From Candidatus Omnitrophota bacterium (GTDB lineage: Bacteria > Omnitrophota > Gorgyraeia > Zapsychrales > Zapsychraceae): a stretch of 5,950 bases of DNA. Below the pieces are notes generated by a model. That model did no database searches. It was not told where the DNA came from and worked only from the letters and a program-made list of their open reading frames with translations. Location: NCBI GenBank assembly GCA_016217585.1, contig JACRHQ010000090.1:1-5950 (forward strand), given 5' to 3'. This document shows positions 1-5,950 of this stretch, piece after piece (the first letter of the stretch is position 1; every line of letters starts with the position of its first letter). Position numbers and translations under genes: made by a program.

Positions 1-1584
1 GATTGTGAGAAAATCTACCATAATCTTGCTTACGATGAACTCTTCGTCCATGAAACAGATCCTGCCTTAAAAGGATATGAGCGGGGCATTGTGACACAGT
101 TCGCAGCGGTAGCGGTCGACACGGGGAAATTTACCGGCCGTTCGCCGAAAGATAAATACATCGTTGAAGACGAGACAACCAGAGATAATGTCTGGTGGGC
201 CACGGGGGAGCCCGGGAGTTCCGACAACAAGCGGTTATCGCCGGAGGCCTGGCAGCATGTCAAGGGAATCTCCGCACGCCAGTTAAGCGGCAAAAAGGTT
301 TATGCCGTGGACGGATTTTGCGGCACCAACCCCCAGACGCGGTTGAGCATTCGTCTGGTTACGGAAATCGCGTGGATGGCGCATTTTTTCAAAAACATGT
401 TCATCCGTCCTGCGGAAGGAGAATTGCGCAATTTCAAGCCCGACTGGACCATCCTGAACGCCTGCAAGGCCGCCAACCCTGATTATCAAAAGTTCAACAT
501 GCGTTCGGAGGTATTTGTCGCCTTTAACATGAAGGAGCGCGTGGTCGCCATCGGCGGGACATGGTATGGCGGTGAAATTAAAAAAGGCATTTTTTCGGTG
601 ATGAATTATGTCTTGCCCTTGAAAGGGATCGGGTCGTTTCATTGTTCCGCGAATATGGGGAAGGCGGGAGATACCGCGCTTTTCTTCGGCCTGTCAGGGA
701 CGGGGAAAACCACGCTTTCGGCAGATCCCAAACGTCTTTTGATCGGCGACGATGAACATGGCTGGGATGAGGACGGCATTTTTAATTTTGAAGGCGGCTG
801 TTACGCCAAGTGCATTAACTTGACCAGGGAAAGGGAGCCTGATATTTACAACGCCATCCGGCGTGACGCGTTGCTGGAAAATCTGGATGTTTCGCAAGAC
901 GGCAAGGTTGATTTTACCTCGAAGAAGAAGACCGAAAATACCCGGGTTTCATATCCGATCACTCATATCCCCAGCATTGTCAAACCCGTTTCCAGGGGCG
1001 GGCATCCCCAGCGGATTATTTTTTTGGCTTGTGACGCTTACGGGGTCCTCCCGCCGGTCGCCAAACTTACTCCCGAGCAGGCGATGTATCATTATTTAAG
1101 CGGGTATACGGCCAAAGTGGCGGGAACGGAGCTGGGCGTTACGGAACCTCAAGCGACGTTTTCTTCCTGTTTCGGCAAAGCCTTTTTGATGTTGCACCCG
1201 ACGATATATGCCAGGATCCTGGGAGAGAAAATCAAGAAATACGGTTCTTCCATTTATCTGATCAACACCGGATGGATAGGAGGCAAATACGGCGTCGGAT
1301 CGCGCATCCCATTGATCGATAACCGCCACATCGTTGACGCCATTTTTGACGGCAGCCTTGACAAGGCACGGTTTACGGTTCTGCCGGTTTTTAACCTTCC
1401 TATCCCTGACAGGGTGGCTGGGGTCGACCCGAATATCCTGAACCCGCGGAATTTGTGGCAGAACAAGGATGAATACGACCAGACGGCCCGTCGTCTGGCC
1501 TCGATGTTCATCGAAAATTTTAAAAGGTTTGAAGATGCGCCGCAAGGGAAGGCACTGGTTGCGGCCGGGCCGCAATTAGCGTAA
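1..1584 (+). CDS. pckA: ATP-dependent phosphoenolpyruvate carboxykinase (5'-truncated by window edge)
   Basis: Cytosolic gluconeogenic enzyme converting oxaloacetate + ATP to PEP + CO2 + ADP. The frame is open from base 1, so the gene starts upstream; the GTG at 91 is internal (it aligns within the conserved TGYERG-type N-terminal segment). 527 codons are visible. Counting from base 1, the landmarks are [10 protein letters not shown] (44-53; Arg47 is the PEP-binding Arg), [12 protein letters not shown] (185-196; metal/substrate Lys195), the P-loop GLSGTGKTT (230-238; Lys236) and GDDEHGW (249-255; metal Asp251). These correspond to E. coli Arg65, Lys213, Lys254 and Asp269 with a constant offset of 18, so only about 18 residues are missing. 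The end, ALVAAGPQL, matches the family C-terminus. All visible catalytic motifs are intact, and the kinase-1 motif identifies the ATP rather than the GTP family. No terminator with a T-run follows, so read-through into the next gene is possible. Confidence 0.98.
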   Translation, partial: DCEKIYHNLAYDELFVHETDPALKGYERGIVTQFAAVAVDTGKFTGRSPKDKYIVEDETTRDNVWWATGEPGSSDNKRLSPEAWQHVKGISARQLSGKKVYAVDGFCGTNPQTRLSIRLVTEIAWMAHFFKNMFIRPAEGELRNFKPDWTILNACKAANPDYQKFNMRSEVFVAFNMKERVVAIGGTWYGGEIKKGIFSVMNYVLPLKGIGSFHCSANMGKAGDTALFFGLSGTGKTTLSADPKRLLIGDDEHGWDEDGIFNFEGGCYAKCINLTREREPDIYNAIRRDALLENLDVSQDGKVDFTSKKKTENTRVSYPITHIPSIVKPVSRGGHPQRIIFLACDAYGVLPPVAKLTPEQAMYHYLSGYTAKVAGTELGVTEPQATFSSCFGKAFLMLHPTIYARILGEKIKKYGSSIYLINTGWIGGKYGVGSRIPLIDNRHIVDAIFDGSLDKARFTVLPVFNLPIPDRVAGVDPNILNPRNLWQNKDEYDQTARRLASMFIENFKRFEDAPQGKALVAAGPQLA

Positions 1585-1602
1585 GGTCAAATCCGAAACC
1601 AT

Positions 1603-1614
1603 TAATCCGGATTA
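1603..1614. repeat. 12-bp perfect palindrome in the pckA/dsbA-like spacer
   Basis: TAATCCGGATTA is a perfect inverted repeat in the 38-base gap, ending 8 bases before the next start codon. The spacer also has a 9-bp direct repeat, ATTAGCGTA, at 1575-1583 (over the pckA stop) and 1611-1619 (overlapping the palindrome). It could be an operator half-site pair or chance. It is not a terminator: the stem has no loop and no T-run follows. Confidence 0.35.
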
Positions 1615-1622
1615 GCGTATTT

Positions 1623-2249
1623 ATGGCAAAACCTTCCAGGTTGAAGTGGACATTGAGTATTGTTGTCTGCGGTGTTCTCATTGTTGCAGGGGTGAAATAT
1701 CTTGGGAAGGCCTTTGTCCCGTCGCATACGACATCCGCGGTTATGCGGGCCAAAGGGAACCCCGGCGCGCCGATCCGGGTTACCGAATTCATCGACCTGG
1801 AATGTCCCGCCTGCGCCCAGGGCGCAAAATATTTAGCACAATTTATGGCCAACCATCCGGGTTCGGTCCGTCTGGAGTTGAAATATTTTCCCTTGAAGAT
1901 GCACCGCCATGGACTGGAGGTGGCCCGTTACGCCGAGTGTGCCGCCCGAGAGGGCAAATTCTGGCCGTATCACGATCTTTTGCTTGAGCGCCAGGCCAAC
2001 TGGAGCCGCTTGATGGATGCCACCCCCGCGTTTATCTTGATCGCCGGCGAAGTGGGGCTTGACCCCCAACGTCTGAACATCTGCCTGAAAGACGGTTCCG
2101 TGGACGCGCTGATCGCGCAGAACCAGATGGAGGGAGAAAAGCGCGGGGTGAAAAGCACACCGACGTATTATGTCAATGGCAAGATGGTCGTCGGTATAAA
2201 TTCGCTGCAGTCGGAATTGACGCAATTGCTCAATGCCTCTCAAAAGTAA
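1623..2249 (+). CDS. Membrane-anchored DsbA-family thiol:disulfide oxidoreductase (thioredoxin_4-like)
   Basis: Predicted periplasmic or extracytoplasmic disulfide exchange protein, 208 residues. Residues 10-28 form a single hydrophobic segment after a basic N-terminus (K3, R6, K8), with no clear signal-peptidase site, so it is probably an uncleaved anchor. The thioredoxin fold follows: strand VTEFIDLEC, active site CPAC (61-64), the alpha-helical insert typical of DsbA relatives (about 98-165), then the cis-Pro loop STPT (Pro180) and YYVNGK. Cys106 (in AECAAREGKFW) and Cys154 (in NICLKDG) sit where many BdbD/DsbA-like proteins carry extra cysteines. The ATG at 1623 is chosen because it precedes the anchor; no Shine-Dalgarno sequence precedes it. 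The gene overlaps the next by 17 bases, implying co-translation with a MauE-like membrane protein. Oxidase, reductase and isomerase activity cannot be told apart from sequence. Family certain, specific role inferred. Confidence 0.93.
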   Translation: MAKPSRLKWTLSIVVCGVLIVAGVKYLGKAFVPSHTTSAVMRAKGNPGAPIRVTEFIDLECPACAQGAKYLAQFMANHPGSVRLELKYFPLKMHRHGLEVARYAECAAREGKFWPYHDLLLERQANWSRLMDATPAFILIAGEVGLDPQRLNICLKDGSVDALIAQNQMEGEKRGVKSTPTYYVNGKMVVGINSLQSELTQLLNASQK

Positions 2250-2697
2250 TTTATTCATCCTGCTTCGCGTGCTGGTCGGGACGTTGTTGGTCGTCTCCGG
2301 GCTTGAGAAGCTTGTCAGCCCCTACCAGAATTTTTTATACGTGATTCAAAATTACGCTCTGTTGCCTCCTTTTTGGGAAGAACTTGGCGCTCGCGCCTGG
2401 CCCTGGGTCGAATTTTTCTTGGGCGTTTTTCTCGTGCTTGGATTCTGGCTGCGATGGGTGCTGCGGGGTGTTATGGCTACGTTTGCCGTCTTTATCTTTG
2501 TCGTCGGGCAGGCGCTGGTCAGGCATCTGCCGGTCACTGAATGCGGCTGCTTCGGCGATTTGATCAGTTTTCCGTTGCCGGTCGTTATTACTTTTGATAC
2601 GGCATTGTTGGCCGTAACGGGGGCCCTGTATTATCGTCTTCGAGAGACGAGCTCTTTCAGCCTGGATCAGCATCTTAGTGATGATGGCCGTCCATGA
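2233..2697 (+). CDS. MauE/DoxX-like four-helix inner-membrane protein with CGCFG motif
   Basis: Small integral membrane protein of 154 residues. Hydrophobic segments lie at about 6-24, 55-73, 77-96 and 113-134. After the first comes GLEKL (23-27), a G-x-x-K signature common in MauE/DoxX-type proteins, and between helices 3 and 4 lies ECGCFGD (103-109), whose CxC pair is the hallmark of the methylamine-utilisation MauE family. In methylamine users MauE works with thioredoxin-like MauD in maturing methylamine dehydrogenase; no such dehydrogenase is visible here, so mauE itself is not assigned. The likely role is passing electrons or disulfides across the membrane for the DsbA-like protein encoded immediately upstream. 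The tail after helix 4 is polar. The start lies inside the upstream gene without a Shine-Dalgarno sequence, and the stop overlaps the next start (ATGA at 2694-2697), so all three genes look translationally coupled. Confidence 0.85.
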   Translation: MPLKSNLFILLRVLVGTLLVVSGLEKLVSPYQNFLYVIQNYALLPPFWEELGARAWPWVEFFLGVFLVLGFWLRWVLRGVMATFAVFIFVVGQALVRHLPVTECGCFGDLISFPLPVVITFDTALLAVTGALYYRLRETSSFSLDQHLSDDGRP

Positions 2698-4151
2698 AAC
2701 GGATTGTCCTGTCAGTTATAGCGATATTGATGTCGGCGTTGTCTATGGCCCGTGCAGATACCAACATTAAACAGCCTAACGTGAGCGGCCAGTTTTATGC
2801 CGCGGACCCCCGGGAGCTGTCTTCCCAAATCGATCAATTCCTCCAGAAGGCCAGCGTCCGTCCATCTGATAAACATATCCGAATTGTTATTGTCCCTCAC
2901 GCGGGATATGTGTACTCCGGCCCCGTGGCCGCTTACGGCTTCAAGGCGGTAAGCCAGGGCAATTACAAAACAATCGTCATCCTGGCGCCGAGCCATTATT
3001 ACGGATTTGACGGTATCGCCGTCTGGCCGGAGGGGGGATTCCAGACGCCGTTGGGGGTCGTGCCAGTCGACCAGGATATGGCGAAACAGTTGATGGCCCA
3101 GGACGCGAACTTTTACTCTTTGCCGCCAGCCTTCGAGCGCGAACATTCGCTGGAGGTGGAGATCCCTTTTTTACAGAAAACGCTGAAGGACTTTAAAATT
3201 GTTCCGGTCATCATGGGCCAGCCGAGTTTTTCGTTGCTTGAGAAATTTGCCGGCAGTTTAAACAAGGTTATCGGCGACAGACAGGACGTCCTGGTTGTCG
3301 TCAGTACCGATCTGTCGCATTATCATCCCGACGCCAAAGCCCGCGCCATGGACACGTTGACGATGGCTATGGTCAAGGCGCTGGACGCCGCCGGGATCTG
3401 GGAGGGCAACCAGCAGCGGGTCAAAATCGAGATGTGCGGGTTTGTCCCGACGGTGGCGGCCCTTTTGTACGCCAAAGAACGCGGGCTTGATGATGTCGAG
3501 GCCCTGCGCTACGCCAACTCCGGGGACGTGACCGGCGAGCGCGACGCCGTGGTCGGGTACACGTCTATCGTCATTTATGATAAGCAAGGTTTTTTTACGA
3601 CCTCCGAGAAACGGCATCTTCTGGATATCGCCCGCAAGACAATGGAAGAATACGTCCGTACCGGAAAGGTGCTGGAATCTCAGGAAACCAACCCCCGTCT
3701 GATGAATGAGGAGGGGGCGTTTGTCACGATCCATAAAAACGGCCAGCTGCGCGGTTGCATCGGGAATATCATCGGCCGCGGGCCGTTATATAAAACGGTC
3801 AGGGACATGGCGGTTGCCGCGGCGACCCATGACCCGCGGTTTGATCCCGTCCGGCCGCAGGAGTTAGGAGAGTTAGAGCTGGAGGTCTCCGTCCTTTCCA
3901 GGCCGCGGGCCGTCCAAAGTATCGATGAAATCGTTCTGGGAAAGCATGGCGTGATCGTCAGTCAGGGACCCTGGCACCAGGGAATTTTCCTGCCGCAAGT
4001 GGCGACGGAAACCGGCTGGACGAAGGAAGAATTTTTGCGGCAGTTATGCGCGCAGAAAGCCGGCCTGCCGGCGGACGCCTGGAAAGACCCGAAGACGAAA
4101 ATTGAAATCTTTACCGCGGAAGTTTTTTCTGAAAAGGATGTCCGCGAATAA
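2694..4151 (+). CDS. Exported MEMO–AMMECR1 fusion protein (AmmeMemoRadiSam B + A type)
   Basis: 485 residues in three parts. Residues 1-21 look like a Sec signal peptide: KR, a hydrophobic core, then a cleavage site after ARA (19-21). A MEMO domain spans about 27-295: VSGQFYAAD, PHAGYVYSG (His69), APSHYYGF (His101), EHSLEVEIPF, STDLSHYH (Asp206, His209), and MCGFVP (Cys248). His69, His101 and Cys248 match the metal-site residues His49, His81 and Cys244 of human MEMO1. An AMMECR1 domain spans about 300-478, with the invariant LRGCIG at 352-357 and THDPRF at 378-383. MEMO and AMMECR1 often occur with a radical SAM protein as the AmmeMemoRadiSam set; its biochemical role is not established. The radical SAM partner is absent from this window. 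The start overlaps the MauE-like stop by 4 bases. The signal peptide plus linkage to disulfide-handling genes suggests function in the envelope rather than the cytoplasm. Domain identity is firm; location and function are inferred. Confidence 0.95.
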   Translation: MKRIVLSVIAILMSALSMARADTNIKQPNVSGQFYAADPRELSSQIDQFLQKASVRPSDKHIRIVIVPHAGYVYSGPVAAYGFKAVSQGNYKTIVILAPSHYYGFDGIAVWPEGGFQTPLGVVPVDQDMAKQLMAQDANFYSLPPAFEREHSLEVEIPFLQKTLKDFKIVPVIMGQPSFSLLEKFAGSLNKVIGDRQDVLVVVSTDLSHYHPDAKARAMDTLTMAMVKALDAAGIWEGNQQRVKIEMCGFVPTVAALLYAKERGLDDVEALRYANSGDVTGERDAVVGYTSIVIYDKQGFFTTSEKRHLLDIARKTMEEYVRTGKVLESQETNPRLMNEEGAFVTIHKNGQLRGCIGNIIGRGPLYKTVRDMAVAAATHDPRFDPVRPQELGELELEVSVLSRPRAVQSIDEIVLGKHGVIVSQGPWHQGIFLPQVATETGWTKEEFLRQLCAQKAGLPADAWKDPKTKIEIFTAEVFSEKDVRE

Positions 4152-4158
4152 TACGATG

Positions 4159-4167
4159 TGTTAGAAT
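4159..4167 (+). promoter_or_regulatory. Possible extended -10 promoter element
   Basis: TGTTAGAAT fits the extended -10 form TGnTAnnnT (5 of 6 matches to TATAAT). No good -35 lies 17 bases upstream. Transcription would start near 4174, giving a short leader to the ATG at 4196 but excluding the ATG at 4166. The following AT-rich stretch to 4194 contrasts with the surrounding coding sequence. This is a single-motif call and could be chance. Confidence 0.25.
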
Positions 4168-5950
4168 GCCTTTGTACATTTTAATATTTTTTTCCATGCG
4201 GCATTTATATCCTAAAAAATCCTGCCTTATTTTAATCATCTTGCTGTTTTTTGCGGTCTGCCCCATCGGTGTCCAGGCGAGGGCTGACGAGGAAGCGGCG
4301 CCCGGGAACATTTCCGCTCAATCCGAAAAGAAAATAAAGATTCAACCCGCAAAACCGGCGGAGCGTTTGCTGACGGGGGAAGAGGTCGAAAAAAAGGTGG
4401 AAGAATATAACCGCGCCGCCATCGATCTTTTCGAACGGGGCAAGTATCCTCAAGCCCAGGAATTATGGGAAAAGGCCATCGGGTTGATGGAAAATCCCGG
4501 GACCCGGTATGTGGATATCGGCGGTCCGCAGGAGGAGCAGGCCGCTTCCGCAGAACCCCAGGCGCCTTCCGTTAATCTTTCCTTTGCCGGCGCAGACAGC
4601 GACCTTGACCAAAAATATGAAACCGGGATGTGGCTGCTGGAGCAGAAAGAATACGCGAAAGCGCGGCAGATCTTTGAAGAAATCCACGGGATGCGCCCGG
4701 GCTATAAAAATACGGCTAATTATCTGACAGTTATCGGGGAGTTGACGCAAGGCAAACAAACGCCGGAGACGGAACCTGTGGTGCTTCCGGAGGACGAATC
4801 CCGCTCTGAAGGGCCGGTCATCATTGAAGGTGAAGGACCGGCGTCTGTTGAAGAAGCGGATTCAGGCAAAGAAGAATTGGAGCAAAAAGTCGCTCCCCTT
4901 TACGCGCAGGCTGTCGAACAGTATGAGCAGGGAGAATTGGCTGAAGCCAAAATCAGCTTTAACCAGGTCGAAGTGCTTTACCCGGATTATGAGCTGACCG
5001 GGGATTATCTCGCGCGTATCGATGACGACATCCGCGAAGCCGAAGAACGGCGCGTGCAGCAAGAGAAAGAATCCAGCTTAAAAGAGCGGGAACAATCGGT
5101 TGTTACACCGGTCGTGGAACAGCCGGTGGAAGAAATTATCGTTGCGCCAACGGCGCAGCCAACGGCGCAGCCAACGGCGCAGCCCACGGCGGCGCGGGAG
5201 GAAACAAAAGAGCAGCTGCGCGTCTCGCGGGAACAGCAGCGTGAAAAGAAAATACGCGAGCGTGAACAAACCCGCCAGGAGCAGAAAAGAGCCCGGGAAT
5301 TTAAGCAAACCGTCGGGCGGAAATACGGGGCGGTTGTCGCGGCGTATAAAAGCGGACAACTGGAAGCCGCTGCGCAAAAACTTGGAGATTTTGAAAAATT
5401 CTTGGCTGATGAGGATAAAAACAGTTTGTATCAGAAATCTTATGCCGTCCGCATAAACCGGTTACGCAAAAATATCCAGACACAACAGGCCAAGGCGGAG
5501 ACACCGCGTCCTGGGTTGAAAAAGACTTCAGTCGGACCGCAGCCGCCGGAACCGCCGGTTTCCTTCGGGCTTCTGGAAAGTGAAGATCTTGCGCCGTCGG
5601 ACGACGTCCAGGTGCTGCGCCGCCAGAAACAACAGGTCCAGAAAGAGCGCCAGAAAATTCACTCTGCGATCGATATCAAGATCGGCCGTTCCTACGCTCA
5701 GGCGGTTGGCTTGTATGATAAGGGGTGTTATCAGCAAGCCGGGGAACTTTTTGAGGCGATCGACCGGGCCAGCCCCGCCTTTAAGAAAACCAAGAATTAT
5801 CTTGCCGATATAAACAGCGGGTCGGCGACAGCGTCTTCCGCCGGGATCAGGGCGTCCGGGGGCGTAATCGTGACCAGCCCGATTTACGTCAGGCCGCGCG
5901 GACAGATTGTCTCTGATGCCCTTGACAGCCTCGAGGTCCAGCCTCATTGA
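4166..5950 (+). CDS. Secreted TPR-like repeat protein of unknown function
   Basis: Up to 594 residues, complete, with its stop at the window edge. Not recognised as a named family. The second ATG (4196, residue 11) gives the cleaner signal peptide: RHLYPKK, a hydrophobic core, and a cleavage site after ARA (residue 40). No lipobox cysteine is correctly placed. Five degenerate TPR-like repeats follow the pattern Y-x3-[AV]-x2-[LY]-x3-G-x-[YL]-x2-A-x3-[FL]: residues 79-110, 150-190, 243-286, 386-435 and 508-550. Repeats 2, 3 and 5 end in a P-x-[YF]...YLxxI extension. Linkers are low-complexity: acidic Pro/Glu-rich (about 192-240), a PTAQ tandem run (328-343), and a highly charged Glu/Arg/Gln/Lys helix or coiled coil (about 285-310 and 344-383). 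The C-terminus (551-594) is Ser/Gly-rich, then VIVTSPIYVRPRGQ, likely beta or unstructured. An envelope scaffold or assembly role is plausible but unproven. No Shine-Dalgarno sequence precedes either start. Confidence 0.85.
   Translation: MPLYILIFFSMRHLYPKKSCLILIILLFFAVCPIGVQARADEEAAPGNISAQSEKKIKIQPAKPAERLLTGEEVEKKVEEYNRAAIDLFERGKYPQAQELWEKAIGLMENPGTRYVDIGGPQEEQAASAEPQAPSVNLSFAGADSDLDQKYETGMWLLEQKEYAKARQIFEEIHGMRPGYKNTANYLTVIGELTQGKQTPETEPVVLPEDESRSEGPVIIEGEGPASVEEADSGKEELEQKVAPLYAQAVEQYEQGELAEAKISFNQVEVLYPDYELTGDYLARIDDDIREAEERRVQQEKESSLKEREQSVVTPVVEQPVEEIIVAPTAQPTAQPTAQPTAAREETKEQLRVSREQQREKKIREREQTRQEQKRAREFKQTVGRKYGAVVAAYKSGQLEAAAQKLGDFEKFLADEDKNSLYQKSYAVRINRLRKNIQTQQAKAETPRPGLKKTSVGPQPPEPPVSFGLLESEDLAPSDDVQVLRRQKQQVQKERQKIHSAIDIKIGRSYAQAVGLYDKGCYQQAGELFEAIDRASPAFKKTKNYLADINSGSATASSAGIRASGGVIVTSPIYVRPRGQIVSDALDSLEVQPH
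5147..5194 (+). repeat. 12-bp tandem repeat encoding PTAQ
   Basis: Three identical copies of CCAACGGCGCAG (5147-5158, 5159-5170, 5171-5182) and a degraded fourth (5183-5194) lie in frame within the TPR-like gene, encoding PTAQ three times and then PTAA. The unit length is a multiple of three, so copy-number change would alter linker length without a frameshift. It separates the acidic segment from the charged helical segment. Confidence 0.95.

Noticed and set aside
91..93. GTG at 91 as the start of pckA.
   Set aside because: The frame is open to base 1 and the upstream codons match the conserved N-terminal region of PEPCK, so this is an internal valine.
1561..1573. GC-rich inverted repeat (GCGGC/GCCGC) at the end of pckA, a possible terminator.
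   Set aside because: It encodes the conserved AAGPQ C-terminus, the stem is only about 5 bp and no T-run follows.
1096..1575. Long open frame on the - strand opposite pckA, 159 codons.
   Set aside because: Lies wholly opposite conserved PEPCK sequence and encodes an Arg/Gln-rich protein with no recognisable domain; a shadow of codon bias.
2233..2697. Naming the membrane protein mauE and proposing methylamine oxidation.
   Set aside because: No methylamine dehydrogenase subunits or other mau genes are present; MauE-like proteins occur widely as generic thiol-redox partners.
4138..4164. Eight-codon ATG...TAG mini-ORF ahead of the TPR-like gene, a possible leader peptide.
   Set aside because: The purine run touches the ATG directly, leaving no spacing for a ribosome site, and the start overlaps the end of the MEMO–AMMECR1 gene; nothing supports translation.
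5078..5377. Open frames on the - strand and in the other + frame over the PTAQ repeat region, with Arg/Trp/Leu or Cys/Gly-rich repeats.
   Set aside because: The repeat simply reads through in other frames; codon pattern and context support only the TPR-like frame.

Overview
The window is fully coding on the + strand, with no intergenic gap longer than about 40 bases and no RNA genes, CRISPR arrays, transposons or integrases. It holds five genes: (1) the 3' ~97% of an ATP-dependent phosphoenolpyruvate carboxykinase gene (pckA), running in from the left edge; (2) a membrane-anchored DsbA-family thiol:disulfide oxidoreductase; (3) a four-helix MauE/DoxX-like membrane protein with a CxC motif; (4) an exported protein that fuses a MEMO domain to an AMMECR1 domain; (5) a secreted or periplasmic protein with five TPR-like repeats, ending at the right edge.

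The organism is a bacterium with an export-dependent envelope redox system. Two signal peptides, a tethered DsbA-like protein, moderate base composition and a TPR-like protein with Glu/Arg/Gln/Lys-rich linkers fit a Gram-negative (diderm) lineage. A candidate phylum such as Omnitrophota, or a deltaproteobacterial-type lineage, is plausible, but this is an impression from gene style and not a placement. None of the four visible starts has a convincing Shine-Dalgarno sequence.

Layout: pckA ends at 1584. After a 38-base spacer carrying a 12-bp palindrome, genes 2, 3 and 4 form a tight unit: gene 3 starts 17 bases inside gene 2, and gene 4 starts with an ATGA overlap on the stop of gene 3. Gene 5 follows 14 to 44 bases later, depending on its start. 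It may share the transcript or use a possible extended -10 promoter at 4159-4167.

Working together: pckA is central metabolism (oxaloacetate to PEP) and is probably only a neighbour. Genes 2 and 3 resemble the MauD/MauE-type pairing of a thioredoxin-fold protein with a small membrane partner, which suggests electron or disulfide transfer across the inner membrane. Gene 4, translationally coupled to them, is normally seen as a cytoplasmic MEMO/AMMECR1 system. Here it carries a signal peptide and so may be an envelope metal or redox protein served by the pair. This three-gene unit is the most interesting content of the window.
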